A stretch of 64,000 nt of DNA from Paulinella micropora. Taxonomy: Eukaryota > Cercozoa > Imbricatea > Euglyphida > Paulinellidae. The stretch covers positions 35,001-99,000 of the forward strand of contig WBZZ01004123.1 of the NCBI GenBank assembly GCA_019918135.1. Direction: 5' to 3'. The notes below the pieces were generated by a model. It saw only the letters and a program-made list of their open reading frames with translations. It ran no database searches and had not been told where the DNA came from. Positions 52,972 through 62,951 of the stretch are shown here, in pieces (within the stretch, counting starts at the first letter, position 1; the number at the start of each line of letters is the position of its first letter). A program made the position numbers and the translations under genes.

Positions 52972-53756
52972 CGTTGGTGGCCAACTATCTGGCACCGTGC
53001 GCTACCATTGTACAGGCGCCTGTTCCACACCCACAGCAATTGTGGGTGAGGCTGTCGTCTGGGAGCGCGACGGCGTCGGATCTGTTCGTCGGCAACGGCT
53101 ACTTCCCCCAAGAAAATCAACGAGAGGAATCTATTGCAGCCTATGAGGCGTGGCAGGCGGCCGTCTCCTTCTTCGCCACCAAAGGTCATGTGGTTACGGT
53201 TGGTGATGCTAATGCTAAGCTGGGGCCCGCCAGAATAGCGCGGGAGGAGGGAGTGGTGGGCCCCTTTGGCGAGATAGATGAGAGGGGTAGAGGGGTTAGG
53301 AGTGAGAATGGTGAGTTGCTGGCTGCGATGCTTGTTGCCACGGGGTTGCGCAATCTCAGTGGGTTTTCGCAACCACGGGGGGACAAATATTGGCGGTCTA
53401 GGCAGGAAAATGTAGGTGGACGAAGGCATCTGCTGGATTACATCTGCGTCTCTTCCGAGCTGGCGGAGGAGGCGAGCTTCGGCGTCGACGAGGTAGACCT
53501 TGATACCGACCACAAAGCTGTGTGGGCGGAACTGGTCTGGGGGGGACAGCCACCCCCCAAAAAGCAGGTAAAGAGGTACAAAGCATTCAAGGCAGAGCGC
53601 TTGATAGGCAGGGTAGTCGAGGGTAAGGAGAGTGAGCTGTCTAAGCTTAGGTTGAAGTACGACGAGACCTTTGCAGCTGGTATATCGGGGCTGTTGCCAG
53701 ATGGCTCCCAGATCTATCAGCAGTGGAGGACCCGGATGAGCTTCAGCAGGAGGTAG
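52812..53756 (+). CDS. LINE endonuclease, C-terminal half (unit 1)
   Basis: 314 codons, of which the first 50 or so are out of context and the endonuclease starts at about GGVLTLVANYLAP. Contains VVTVGDANAKLG (GDxN motif, about residue 130), RGRGVRSENGELL, HLLDYICVSS (about 208) and LDTDHKAVWAEL (D-H catalytic pair, about 231). All core APE motifs are present. A linker follows. Overlaps the previous and next pieces, showing frameshifts on both sides. Confidence 0.65.
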   Translation: MAGALQGARLGDRRSPGAQPIVAEGGEAPSRRLRSPRQSGCNWCGLASLGGVLTLVANYLAPCATIVQAPVPHPQQLWVRLSSGSATASDLFVGNGYFPQENQREESIAAYEAWQAAVSFFATKGHVVTVGDANAKLGPARIAREEGVVGPFGEIDERGRGVRSENGELLAAMLVATGLRNLSGFSQPRGDKYWRSRQENVGGRRHLLDYICVSSELAEEASFGVDEVDLDTDHKAVWAELVWGGQPPPKKQVKRYKAFKAERLIGRVVEGKESELSKLRLKYDETFAAGISGLLPDGSQIYQQWRTRMSFSRR

Positions 53757-54226
53757 ATAGGGTCGCTAGCTTAGTGGTCCGAGCTTTCACGGGCGCAGCC
53801 GCGAAGGTCTTGGGAGTTCGGGTGATTAGGCCAGAGTTTACTAATGCATGGTTTGATGAGAGTCTTAGGGAAGCGATTGCGCGACGGAGAGAGGCATACG
53901 GCCTCTGGCGAAGGAATGAGGCCAACCGAGAGGCCTGGCAAAGATATAAAGAAGCGAGGAAGGCGGTCAGAAGGTTATGCAAGGAGAAGAAGGAGCAAGC
54001 GTGGAAGCGGGTCCAGAATGACACCGCTGCCAACTTCAGGAGCGCTACCATGGCCACGTACTGGAAGCTGTCAAAGAGTTTGCGGCGGTCCAAAGCTTCT
54101 GCTCCTGTTCGGAAGCCCGATGGCACTCTGGCATGCACACTCCGGGAAAAACTACAAGAATGGGAAGAATACCGCCGACGTATGGTGGTCCCCAAAGAAA
54201 ACCATTTTTGGAGGATGCATGTGTAG
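53723..54226 (+). CDS. LINE linker between endonuclease and RT (unit 1)
   Basis: 167 codons of charged helix: SLREAIARRREAYGLWRRNE, RYKEARKAVRRLCKEKK, ATMATYWKLSKSLRRSK. This is the typical helical linker of APE LINEs. The frame shifts again near 54,133-54,226. Confidence 0.6.
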   Translation: MEDPDELQQEVDRVASLVVRAFTGAAAKVLGVRVIRPEFTNAWFDESLREAIARRREAYGLWRRNEANREAWQRYKEARKAVRRLCKEKKEQAWKRVQNDTAANFRSATMATYWKLSKSLRRSKASAPVRKPDGTLACTLREKLQEWEEYRRRMVVPKENHFWRMHV

Positions 54227-54633
54227 AGGAAGTCGGTTCCGATGAGGAAGTAGCGCGGATTGAGCCCGAGCGGAAGGCCAGCGAAACCTTCCAGTATAAC
54301 GACAACCTGCGCGACCAATTCGAGGCCATGGCGCAAGCCGAGGAGATCCGGACTGAGACGGGCCCGCTGGACTATGATTACACCGAGAAGGAAGTGGAGC
54401 TCTGCCAGGAAAATCTCCAGAATCATAAGGCGTGCTCACCGGATAAGATCAAGAATGAGATGCTCAAGTACGGAGGCACGCGGATTGTGAGCTTTCTGGT
54501 GCGCTTCTTCAACTGGTTGAAATCGTGCGAATACACCCCCAGCGACTGGGGCAAAGCGATTATCGTCAACAACGATTCCCAAAAGGAGGCGACCCAACCG
54601 ATCCGGAAAATTGGAGAGACATCGCGATTCTGA
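54133..54633 (+). CDS. LINE RT N-terminal part (unit 1)
   Basis: 166 codons. Acidic region, then VELCQENLQNHKACSPDKIK, NEMLKYGGTRIVSFLVRFFN and PSDWGKAIIV: RT motifs 0 and 1 (the SPDKI.NEMLK..G pattern and W..A.I). The frame breaks at about NNDSQKEATQPI; the next part lies in the frame at 54,525. Confidence 0.65.
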   Translation: MHTPGKTTRMGRIPPTYGGPQRKPFLEDACVEEVGSDEEVARIEPERKASETFQYNDNLRDQFEAMAQAEEIRTETGPLDYDYTEKEVELCQENLQNHKACSPDKIKNEMLKYGGTRIVSFLVRFFNWLKSCEYTPSDWGKAIIVNNDSQKEATQPIRKIGETSRF

Positions 54634-55619
54634 GCTGTCTGGGTAAGATGTATCTGTCCCTTATGGCGGCGAGGCTTACGGCTTTCATCGATCAGCCGGG
54701 CAGGCTGCGCCCAGAGCAGGGTGGGTTCCGGCCAAAACGTAGTACGGGGGACCAGATTTTTGTCCTTAAGGAGCGTCTGCGCCTTAGACAACAAGCTGGC
54801 CTCCGTTCTTTCGTTTTGTTCGTGGATCTGAGAAAGGCATTCCCTACGGTTTGGCGGGCCGGGTTGTTTCAGAGGCTAACCCAGATGGGGGTACAGGGCA
54901 AGTTCTATCGCATTCTGCGGCGTTTTTACCGAAGAACGTCATCGCGAGTGCTAGTCGATGGCGAACTCACTGGTGAAGTGCTGGAAGAGATGGGAGTTCA
55001 GCAAGGGCCGCCGTTGTCACCGTCGCTGTTCAACGTCTTCATGGATGAGCTAACGGTCCGAATCGCGAAAGAGTTGGAGATCGAGGACCTCAACCGCATC
55101 AAAGACATACGGACCCTGCTTTACGCCGACGACGTTGCGGTAATTGCGCATAGTGTCACGGAGCTTCAACAGATTGTAAATGTCGTGGCGACATTCGTGG
55201 AGGACTATCGGCTTGAAATCAACCTCAAACCGGGCAAGACAGAAGTCATGCCGATATACGGGCACGCCAAGTCAAAAAAGTCGCCCCCATGCGTGAGGTT
55301 CCGGGGCAAGGTTCTCAACGTCACCGACCACTATAAATACCTGGGAGTTCTGCTCACTGACACCCTCTCCGATAAACCGCATGCGAAGCGGGCGGCGGAA
55401 ATCACTGAGGCGGGAACGGCTGCCTACTACCCCCTCTGGATTGCCCACGAAGTTCCAGCGCGTCTTCGGCTGATGAATTGGCAGCAAATGGTTGGCGCAA
55501 AGTTGCTTTACGGGCCTCGCTCTCGCTCTCTCTCTCTCTCTCTCTCTTTTTTTTTTTTGCTTTGCTTTGCTTTGTTTTGGGCGAGGCGTAGCTTTCAAAT
55601 GGGCGGGCTGAGCCTATGA
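54525..55619 (+). CDS. LINE reverse transcriptase (unit 1)
   Basis: 364 codons. RT proper begins with DPENWRDIAILSCLGKMYLS and EQGGFRPKRSTGDQIFVLKE, then motif A LFVDLRKAFPTVW (about residue 98, Pro where Asp usually follows KAF), motif B GVQQGPPLSPSLFNVFMDEL (about 155), motif C LLYADDVAVIA (about 196), then NLKPGKTEVM and KYLGVLLTD. Catalytic Asp residues are present. After GAKLLYG the reading runs into the CT repeat of unit 2, so the last 30 or so codons are junk. Confidence 0.8.
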   Translation: MRIHPQRLGQSDYRQQRFPKGGDPTDPENWRDIAILSCLGKMYLSLMAARLTAFIDQPGRLRPEQGGFRPKRSTGDQIFVLKERLRLRQQAGLRSFVLFVDLRKAFPTVWRAGLFQRLTQMGVQGKFYRILRRFYRRTSSRVLVDGELTGEVLEEMGVQQGPPLSPSLFNVFMDELTVRIAKELEIEDLNRIKDIRTLLYADDVAVIAHSVTELQQIVNVVATFVEDYRLEINLKPGKTEVMPIYGHAKSKKSPPCVRFRGKVLNVTDHYKYLGVLLTDTLSDKPHAKRAAEITEAGTAAYYPLWIAHEVPARLRLMNWQQMVGAKLLYGPRSRSLSLSLSFFFLLCFALFWARRSFQMGGLSL

Positions 55620-56235
55620 GGGGCGCACGATAAGCGTTCCATTGATTTATGAGACGGGTCCCAATTACTGAGAGTAACTCATGTGGGTTGCTCATCATAC
55701 TCATGGCTCTTGGCTCGGGGTGGCCTCTGGAATCACAAGGGGTGGGCACTGGGAGAGGGGGTTGTGTTCAGAGGGTCACCGCGAAGGATGGTCAACCAAA
55801 CTACTGTCGGTCGGAGTTTGTACGAAGGCGAGAGGCCCTACACCTTACCACAAGCCTTGAAACGACTAAATGACCAAGGTAACGACGGACCGGAGCGGGG
55901 CTCCTGGCTCACCCTCTCTCTCAGCACTCTTCGTGCTCATCCTGCGGATGCCATGGGGTTGCTCTGGCGGAGGGTTATGGGGTGGTGGGTACACGTGCAC
56001 GGGCCTGTCACTCTGTGCTCTCGGTAGATGACTCACTTGCAGCGTTTATCGGACCAGGGTGGTTTGCCACGACACCTACCTCGATGATGCACAGCGGGTC
56101 CTGCCTCGTGCCTGGTTACGGATGCAGGTGAAAGTTTGTGTGTATTCCTATACATACGTACACGTATGCTTTTTAAGGGTTGAGCTTTAAATAACCCCAC
56201 CTGGGCCCTCATTTATCGAGTTTACAACTCGATCA

Positions 56236-56523
56236 ATGCGGCACCGGGGTCCCATACCACTTATGTCAGGTTCTTATGCGAAGAGCGCGGCCGCTAGTGC
56301 TGGCCCTATGGGTCAAGGCGGTAATCCTTCAGGTTTAGACGTTCCCCGTGGGAGTGCGCCTGCGGGTGGCGATGGCTACTCGGCCGGGGTGGGGTGGTCG
56401 AGTGCTCGCGTACCTGACGGGCAACCTGAATCACGTAGAGCCAGCAATCCTGCTGCATCTCGATCACCCTCCCCAACCTCGGAAGAGAAGTCACGTCCGG
56501 AAAGGTCTGGTCACGGCGTGTAG
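56236..56523 (+). CDS. LINE small Ser/Pro/Gly-rich ORF (unit 2)
   Basis: Identical product to 51,874-52,161. Confidence 0.4.
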   Translation: MRHRGPIPLMSGSYAKSAAASAGPMGQGGNPSGLDVPRGSAPAGGDGYSAGVGWSSARVPDGQPESRRASNPAASRSPSPTSEEKSRPERSGHGV

Positions 56524-56622
56524 CAAGCGGTACCGCCACCGAGGAGGTGGCGGAGGAAGGTACGAAATGAGCTGGATAAGAGATGTTGCATAGTATGGGG
56601 GCTATCGCATGTCTCTCAGACA

Positions 56623-57333
56623 GTGGTCATGGCGCGAGAGCTCCGAATTCTCGGTCTCGGGGAAGTCGAGGTGGAATTCGCGGGCAGAGGTAGCGGGCGG
56701 CATTTGCGGATTAAATGTGCGTCTTGTAAGGAGGCGGAGAAGATGGTGCGGCTGCTGCGGGAGCGTAAGTTCTTCACGGGAAAGGTTCACGTTGCGACGG
56801 GTAGGACTTTCCGGGAAAGAGAGAAGCAGCGGGCTGCACGGGGGGGTGCCCAGTATGTAGAGATGCAGAGGGAGCTTTGCAAGCAGGGGTTTGGCTACTG
56901 GGTGCTCGACGTGGAAGTCGACGAGCCCCAGGGTGAAGCCTCAAGCGGTGAATCTCCCTTGGCGGAGTGGGGCGGGATGCGGGAGCTGGAGGAGCTGGGG
57001 CGGAGGGTGCAGGATGGGCCGTGGAGGGTGGCGGAGGGCTCCAGGCGGGCTCAACCGAAGCGCAGGCATCGGCACCAGCTTTGTTCTTCCCAATTTGTGA
57101 AAAGCTTCCCACTGAGGGTGGCCTCACATAATTGGCAAGGCAAAGTGGGTGCGGATAGCCCAGGCTTTGGGGAATGGCCGGAGCACTACAAGGAGCGAGG
57201 CTGGGTGATCGTCGGAGTCCAGGAGCACAACCTATCGTCGCAGAAGGTGGAGAAGCTCCAAGTCGACGGCTTCGCAGTCCTCGGCAAAGCGGCTGCAACT
57301 GGTGCGGGCTCGCGTCTCTTGGGGGAGTCTTGA
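56623..57333 (+). CDS. LINE endonuclease, N-terminal half (unit 2)
   Basis: Same as 52,243-52,971 but with a later Met (MVMARELRIL), because of a nearby base change that removes the upstream start. Confidence 0.6.
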   Translation: MVMARELRILGLGEVEVEFAGRGSGRHLRIKCASCKEAEKMVRLLRERKFFTGKVHVATGRTFREREKQRAARGGAQYVEMQRELCKQGFGYWVLDVEVDEPQGEASSGESPLAEWGGMRELEELGRRVQDGPWRVAEGSRRAQPKRRHRHQLCSSQFVKSFPLRVASHNWQGKVGADSPGFGEWPEHYKERGWVIVGVQEHNLSSQKVEKLQVDGFAVLGKAAATGAGSRLLGES

Positions 57334-58118
57334 CGTTGGTGGCCAACTATCTGGCACCGTGCGCTACCATTGTACAGGCGCCTGTTCCACACCCACAGCA
57401 ATTGTGGGTGAGGCTGTCGTCTGGGAGCGCGACGGCGTCGGATCTGTTCGTCGGCAACGGCTACTTCCCCCAAGAAAATCAACGAGAGGAATCTATTGCA
57501 GCCTATGAGGCGTGGCAGGCGGCCGTCTCCTTCTTCGCCACCAAAGGTCATGTGGTTACGGTTGGTGATGCTAATGCTAAGCTGGGGCCCGCCAGAATAG
57601 CGCGGGAGGAGGGAGTGGTGGGCCCCTTTGGCGAGATAGATGAGAGGGGTAGAGGGGTTAGGAGTGAGAATGGTGAGTTGCTGGCTGCGATGCTTGTTGC
57701 CACGGGGTTGCGCAATCTCAGTGGGTTTTCGCAACCACGGGGGGACAAATATTGGCGGTCTAGGCAGGAAAATGTAGGTGGACGAAGGCATCTGCTGGAT
57801 TACATCTGCGTCTCTTCCGAGCTGGCGGAGGAGGCGAGCTTCGGCGTCGACGAGGTAGACCTTGATACCGACCACAAAGCTGTGTGGGCGGAACTGGTCT
57901 GGGGGGGACAGCCACCCCCCAAAAAGCAGGTAAAGAGGTACAAAGCATTCAAGGCAGAGCGCTTGATAGGCAGGGTAGTCGAGGGTAAGGAGAGTGAGCT
58001 GTCTAAGCTTAGGTTGAAGTACGACGAGACCTTTGCAGCTGGTATATCGGGGCTGTTGCCAGATGGCTCCCAGATCTATCAGCAGTGGAGGACCCGGATG
58101 AGCTTCAGCAGGAGGTAG
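57174..58118 (+). CDS. LINE endonuclease, C-terminal half (unit 2)
   Basis: Identical product to 52,812-53,756, all APE motifs present. Confidence 0.65.
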   Translation: MAGALQGARLGDRRSPGAQPIVAEGGEAPSRRLRSPRQSGCNWCGLASLGGVLTLVANYLAPCATIVQAPVPHPQQLWVRLSSGSATASDLFVGNGYFPQENQREESIAAYEAWQAAVSFFATKGHVVTVGDANAKLGPARIAREEGVVGPFGEIDERGRGVRSENGELLAAMLVATGLRNLSGFSQPRGDKYWRSRQENVGGRRHLLDYICVSSELAEEASFGVDEVDLDTDHKAVWAELVWGGQPPPKKQVKRYKAFKAERLIGRVVEGKESELSKLRLKYDETFAAGISGLLPDGSQIYQQWRTRMSFSRR

Positions 58119-58588
58119 ATAGGGTCGCTAGCTTAGTGGTCCGAGCTTTCACGGGCGCAGCCGCGAAGGTCTTGGGAGTTCGGGTGATTAGGCCAGAGTT
58201 TACTAATGCATGGTTTGATGAGAGTCTTAGGGAAGCGATTGCGCGACGGAGAGAGGCATACGGCCTCTGGCGAAGGAATGAGGCCAACCGAGAGGCCTGG
58301 CAAAGATATAAAGAAGCGAGGAAGGCGGTCAGAAGGTTATGCAAGGAGAAGAAGGAGCAAGCGTGGAAGCGGGTCCAGAATGACACCGCTGCCAACTTCA
58401 GGAGCGCTACCATGGCCACGTACTGGAAGCTGTCAAAGAGTTTGCGGCGGTCCAAAGCTTCTGCTCCTGTTCGGAAGCCCGATGGCACTCTGGCATGCAC
58501 ACTCCGGGAAAAACTACAAGAATGGGAAGAATACCGCCGACGTATGGTGGTCCCCAAAGAAAACCAGTTTTGGAGGATGCATGTGTAG
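58085..58588 (+). CDS. LINE linker (unit 2)
   Basis: As 53,723-54,226, with one substitution near the C-terminus (KENQFW instead of KENHFW). Confidence 0.6.
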   Translation: MEDPDELQQEVDRVASLVVRAFTGAAAKVLGVRVIRPEFTNAWFDESLREAIARRREAYGLWRRNEANREAWQRYKEARKAVRRLCKEKKEQAWKRVQNDTAANFRSATMATYWKLSKSLRRSKASAPVRKPDGTLACTLREKLQEWEEYRRRMVVPKENQFWRMHV

Positions 58589-58995
58589 AGGAAGTCGGTT
58601 CCGATGAGGAAGTAGCGCGGATTGAGCCCGAGCGGAAGGCCAGCGAAACCTTCCAGTATAACGACAACCTGCGCGACCAATTCGAGGCCATGGCGCAAGC
58701 CGAGGAGATCCGGACTGAGACGGGCCCGCTGGACTATGATTACACCGAGAAGGAAGTGGAGCTCTGCCAGGAAAATCTCCAGAATCATAAGGCGTGCTCA
58801 CCGGATAAGATCAAGAATGAGATGCTCAAGTACGGAGGCACGCGGATTGTGAGCTTTCTGGTGCGCTTCTTCAACTGGTTGAAATCGTGCGAATACACCC
58901 CCAGCGACTGGGGCAAAGCGATTATCGTCAACAACGATTCCCAAAAGGAGGCGACCCAACCGATCCGGAAAATTGGAGAGACATCGCGATTCTGA
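58495..58995 (+). CDS. LINE RT N-terminal part (unit 2)
   Basis: As 54,133-54,633 with one substitution near the start. Confidence 0.65.
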   Translation: MHTPGKTTRMGRIPPTYGGPQRKPVLEDACVEEVGSDEEVARIEPERKASETFQYNDNLRDQFEAMAQAEEIRTETGPLDYDYTEKEVELCQENLQNHKACSPDKIKNEMLKYGGTRIVSFLVRFFNWLKSCEYTPSDWGKAIIVNNDSQKEATQPIRKIGETSRF

Positions 58996-59954
58996 GCTGT
59001 CTGGGTAAGATGTATCTGTCCCTTATGGCGGCGAGGCTTACGGCTTTCATCGATCAGCCGGGCAGGCTGCGCCCAGAGCAGGGTGGGTTCCGGCCAAAAC
59101 GTAGTACGGGGGACCAGATTTTTGTCCTTAAGGAGCGTCTGCGCCTTAGACAACAAGCTGGCCTCCGTTCTTTCGTTTTGTTCGTGGATCTGAGAAAGGC
59201 ATTCCCTACGGTTTGGCGGGCCGGGTTGTTTCAGAGGCTAACCCAGATGGGGGTACAGGGCAAGTTCTATCGCATTCTGCGGCGTTTTTACCGAAGAACG
59301 TCATCGCGAGTGCTAGTCGATGGCGAACTCACTGGTGAAGTGCTGGAAGAGATGGGAGTTCAGCAAGGGCCGCCGTTGTCACCGTCGCTGTTCAACGTCT
59401 TCATGGATGAGCTAACGGTCCGAATCGCGAAAGAGTTGGAGATCGAGGACCTCAACCGCATCAAAGACATACGGACCCTGCTTTACGCCGACGACGTTGC
59501 GGTAATTGCGCATAGTGTCACGGAGCTTCAACAGATTGTAAATGTCGTGGCGACATTCGTGGAGGACTATCGGCTTGAAATCAACCTCAAACCGGGCAAG
59601 ACAGAAGTCATGCCGATATACGGGCACGCCAAGTCAAAAAAGTCGCCCCCATGCGTGAGGTTCCGGGGCAAGGTTCTCAACGTCACCGACCACTATAAAT
59701 TCCTGGGAGTTCTGCTCACTGACACCCTCTCCGATAAACCGCATGCGAAGCGGGCGGCGGAAATCACTGAGGCGGGAACGGCTGCCTACTACCCCCTCTG
59801 GATTGCCCACGAAGTTCCAGCGCGTCTTCGGCTGATGAATTGGCAGCAAATGGTTGGCGCAAAGTTGCTTTACGGGCCTCGCTCTCGCTCTCTCTCTCTC
59901 TCTCTCTTTTTTTTTTTTTTTGCTTTGCTTTGCTTTGTTTTGGGCGAGGCGTAG
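58887..59954 (+). CDS. LINE reverse transcriptase (unit 2)
   Basis: As 54,525-55,619 with one substitution (HYKFLG for HYKYLG). The last codons again read into the next CT tract. Confidence 0.8.
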   Translation: MRIHPQRLGQSDYRQQRFPKGGDPTDPENWRDIAILSCLGKMYLSLMAARLTAFIDQPGRLRPEQGGFRPKRSTGDQIFVLKERLRLRQQAGLRSFVLFVDLRKAFPTVWRAGLFQRLTQMGVQGKFYRILRRFYRRTSSRVLVDGELTGEVLEEMGVQQGPPLSPSLFNVFMDELTVRIAKELEIEDLNRIKDIRTLLYADDVAVIAHSVTELQQIVNVVATFVEDYRLEINLKPGKTEVMPIYGHAKSKKSPPCVRFRGKVLNVTDHYKFLGVLLTDTLSDKPHAKRAAEITEAGTAAYYPLWIAHEVPARLRLMNWQQMVGAKLLYGPRSRSLSLSLFFFFFALLCFVLGEA

Positions 59955-60598
59955 CTTTCAAATGGACGGGCTGAGCCTATGAGGGGCGCACGATAAGCGT
60001 TCCATTGATTTATGAGACGGGTCCCAATTACTGAGAGTAACTCATGTGGGTTGCTCATCATACTCATGGCTCTTGGCTCGGGGTGGCCTCTGGAATCACA
60101 AGGGGTGGGCACTGGGAGAGGGGGTTGTGTTCAGAGGGTCACCGCGAAGGATGGTCAACCAAACTACTGTCGGTCGGAGTTTGTACGAAGGCGAGAGGCC
60201 CTACACCTTACCACAAGCCTTGAAACGACTAAATGACCAAGGTAACGACGGACCGGAGCGGGGCTCCTGGCTCACCCTCTCTCTCAGCACTCTTCGTGCT
60301 CATCCTGCGGATGCCATGGGGTTGCTCTGGCGGAGGGTTATGGGGTGGTGGGTACACGTGCACGGGCCTGTCACTCTGTGCTCTCGGTAGATGACTCACT
60401 TGCAGCGTTTATCGGACCAGGGTGGTTTGCCACGACACCTACCTCGATGATGCACAGCGGGTCCTGCCTCGTGCCTGGTTACGGATGCAGGTGAAAGTTT
60501 GTGTGTATTCCTATACATACGTACACGTATGCTTTTTAAGGGTTGAGCTTTAAATAACCCCACCTGGGCCCTCATTTATCGAGTTTACAACTCGATCA

Positions 60599-60886
60599 AT
60601 GCGGCACCGGGGTCCCATACCACTTATGTCAGGTTCTTATGCGAAGAGCGCGGCCGCTAGTGCTGGCCCTATGGGTCAAGGCGGTAATCCTTCAGGTTTA
60701 GACGTTCCCCGTGGGAGTGCGCCTGCGGGTGGCGATGGCTACTCGGCCGGGGTGGGGTGGTCGAGTGCTCGCGTACCTGACGGGCAACCTGAATCACGTA
60801 GAGCCAGCAATCCTGCTGCATCTCGATCACCCTCCCCAACCTCGGAAGAGAAGTCACGTCCGGAAAGGTCTGGTCACGGCGTGTAG
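60599..60886 (+). CDS. LINE small Ser/Pro/Gly-rich ORF (unit 3)
   Basis: Identical product to the unit 1 and 2 versions. Confidence 0.4.
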   Translation: MRHRGPIPLMSGSYAKSAAASAGPMGQGGNPSGLDVPRGSAPAGGDGYSAGVGWSSARVPDGQPESRRASNPAASRSPSPTSEEKSRPERSGHGV

Positions 60887-60985
60887 CAAGCGGTACCGCC
60901 ACCGAGGAGGTGGCGGAGGAAGGTACGAAATGAGCTGGATAAGAGATGTTGCATAGTATGGGGGCTATCGCATGTCTCTCAGACA

Positions 60986-61696
60986 GTGGTCATGGCGCGA
61001 GAGCTCCGAATTCTCGGTCTCGGGGAAGTCGAGGTGGAATTCGCGGGCAGAGGTAGCGGGCGGCATTTGCGGATTAAATGTGCGTCTTGTAAGGAGGCGG
61101 AGAAGATGGTGCGGCTGCTGCGGGAGCGTAAGTTCTTCACGGGAAAGGTTCACGTTGCGACGGGTAGGACTTTCCGGGAAAGAGAGAAGCAGCGGGCTGC
61201 ACGGGGGGGTGCCCAGTATGTAGAGATGCAGAGGGAGCTTCGCAAGCAGGGGTTTGGCTACTGGGTGCTCGACGTGGAAGTCGACGAGCCCCAGGGTGAA
61301 GCCTCAAGCGGTGAATCTCCCTTGGCGGAGTGGGGCGGGATGCGGGAGCTGGAGGAGCTGGGGCGGAGGGTGCAGGATGGGCCGTGGAGGGTGGCGGAGG
61401 GCTCCAGGCGGGCTCAACCGAAGCGCAGGCATCGGCACCAGCTTTGTTCTTCCCAATTTGTGAAAAGCTTCCCACTGAGGGTGGCCTCACATAATTGGCA
61501 AGGCAAAGTGGGTGCGGATAGCCCAGGCTTTGGGGAATGGCCGGAGCACTACAAGGAGCGAGGCTGGGTGATCGTCGGAGTCCAGGAGCACAACCTATCG
61601 TCGCAGAAGGTGGAGAAGCTCCAAGTCGACGGCTTCGCAGTCCTCGGCAAAGCGGCTGCAACTGGTGCGGGCTCGCGTCTCTTGGGGGAGTCTTGA
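60986..61696 (+). CDS. LINE endonuclease, N-terminal half (unit 3)
   Basis: As unit 2, with one substitution (QRELRKQ for QRELCKQ). Confidence 0.6.
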   Translation: MVMARELRILGLGEVEVEFAGRGSGRHLRIKCASCKEAEKMVRLLRERKFFTGKVHVATGRTFREREKQRAARGGAQYVEMQRELRKQGFGYWVLDVEVDEPQGEASSGESPLAEWGGMRELEELGRRVQDGPWRVAEGSRRAQPKRRHRHQLCSSQFVKSFPLRVASHNWQGKVGADSPGFGEWPEHYKERGWVIVGVQEHNLSSQKVEKLQVDGFAVLGKAAATGAGSRLLGES

Positions 61697-62481
61697 CGTT
61701 GGTGGCCAACTATCTGGCACCGTGCGCTACCATTGTACAGGCGCCTGTTCCACACCCACAGCAATTGTGGGTGAGGCTGTCGTCTGGGAGCGCGACGGCG
61801 TCGGATCTGTTCGTCGGCAACGGCTACTTCCCCCAAGAAAATCAACGAGAGGAATCTATTGCAGCCTATGAGGCGTGGCAGGCGGCCGTCTCCTTCTTCG
61901 CCACCAAAGGTCATGTGGTTACGGTTGGTGATGCTAATGCTAAGCTGGGGCCCGCCAGAATAGCGCGGGAGGAGGGAGTGGTGGGCCCCTTTGGCGAGAT
62001 AGATGAGAGGGGTAGAGGGGTTAGGAGTGAGAATGGTGAGTTGCTGGCTGCGATGCTTGTTGCCACGGGGTTGCGCAATCTCAGTGGGTTTTCGCAACCA
62101 CGGGGGGACAAATATTGGCGGTCTAGGCAGGAAAATGTAGGTGGACGAAGGCATCTGCTGGATTACATCTGCGTCTCTTCCGAGCTGGCGGAGGAGGCGA
62201 GCTTCGGCGTCGACGAGGTAGACCTTGATACCGACCACAAAGCTGTGTGGGCGGAACTGGTCTGGGGGGGACAGCCACCCCCCAAAAAGCAGGTAAAGAG
62301 GTACAAAGCATTCAAGGCAGAGCGCTTGATAGGCAGGGTAGTTGAGGGTAAGGAGAGTGAGCTGTCTAAGCTTAGGTTGAAGTACGACGAGACCTTTGCA
62401 GCTGGTATATCGGGGCTGTTGCCAGATGGCTCCCAGATCTATCAGCAGTGGAGGACCCGGATGAGCTTCAGCAGGAGGTAG
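61537..62481 (+). CDS. LINE endonuclease, C-terminal half (unit 3)
   Basis: Identical product to the other units. Confidence 0.65.
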   Translation: MAGALQGARLGDRRSPGAQPIVAEGGEAPSRRLRSPRQSGCNWCGLASLGGVLTLVANYLAPCATIVQAPVPHPQQLWVRLSSGSATASDLFVGNGYFPQENQREESIAAYEAWQAAVSFFATKGHVVTVGDANAKLGPARIAREEGVVGPFGEIDERGRGVRSENGELLAAMLVATGLRNLSGFSQPRGDKYWRSRQENVGGRRHLLDYICVSSELAEEASFGVDEVDLDTDHKAVWAELVWGGQPPPKKQVKRYKAFKAERLIGRVVEGKESELSKLRLKYDETFAAGISGLLPDGSQIYQQWRTRMSFSRR

Positions 62482-62951
62482 ATAGGGTCGCTAGCTTAGT
62501 GGTCCGAGCTTTCACGGGCGCAGCCGCGAAGGTCTTGGGAGTTCGGGTGATTAGGCCAGAGTTTACTAATGCATGGTTTGATGAGAGTCTTAGGGAAGCG
62601 ATTGCGCGACGGAGAGAGGCATACGGCCTCTGGCGAAGGAATGAGGCCAACCGAGAGGCCTGGCAAAGATATAAAGAAGCGAGGAAGGCGGTCAGAAGGT
62701 TATGCAAGGAGAAGAAGGAGCAAGCGTGGAAGCGGGTCCAGAATGACACCGCTGCCAACTTCAGGAGCGCTACCATGGCCACGTACTGGAAGCTGTCAAA
62801 GAGTTTGCGGCGGTCCAAAGCTTCTGCTCCTGTTCGGAAGCCCGATGGCACTCTGGCATGCACACTCCGGGAAAAACTACAAGAATGGGAAGAATACCGC
62901 CGACGTATGGTGGTCCCCAAAGAAAACCAGTTTTGGAGGATGCATGTGTAG
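62448..62951 (+). CDS. LINE linker (unit 3)
   Basis: Identical product to unit 2. Confidence 0.6.
   Translation: MEDPDELQQEVDRVASLVVRAFTGAAAKVLGVRVIRPEFTNAWFDESLREAIARRREAYGLWRRNEANREAWQRYKEARKAVRRLCKEKKEQAWKRVQNDTAANFRSATMATYWKLSKSLRRSKASAPVRKPDGTLACTLREKLQEWEEYRRRMVVPKENQFWRMHV

Larger units (their letters stand above)
51140..55512 (+). mobile_element. APE-type LINE, tandem unit 1 (3' end missing)
   Basis: Starts with GGCCTCGCTCTCGCTCTC, a (CT)n run and a (GCTTT)n run, then a 5' region, small ORF, APE endonuclease and RT. It stops abruptly after AAGTTGCTTTACG and unit 2 begins at once. Units 1 and 2 are near identical (only a few differences seen) with a period of 4,362 bases. The endonuclease (HNW, QEH, GDxN, DYI, TDH motifs) and RT motifs place it among APE-type LINEs. 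The frames are broken at the same places in all copies. Confidence 0.85.
55513..59874 (+). mobile_element. APE-type LINE, tandem unit 2 (3' end missing)
   Basis: Head-to-tail copy of unit 1, 4,362 bases, with the same start and the same abrupt end before the next (CT)n tract. Differences seen are few, for example TACCTGG versus TTCCTGG near 59,700 and CATTTTT versus CAGTTTT near 58,566. The same frame breaks are present. Confidence 0.9.

Noticed and set aside
52412-52984. Minus-strand frames across the LINE units (for example 52,412-52,984 and 52,824-53,513)
   Set aside because: They lie opposite the endonuclease with its motifs on the plus strand; GC-rich DNA keeps antisense frames open. 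Pro/Arg-rich composition is a shadow effect.
51140-59874. Three independent LINE insertions
   Set aside because: Identical joints and frame breaks need DNA duplication; independent insertions would have different ends and target duplications.
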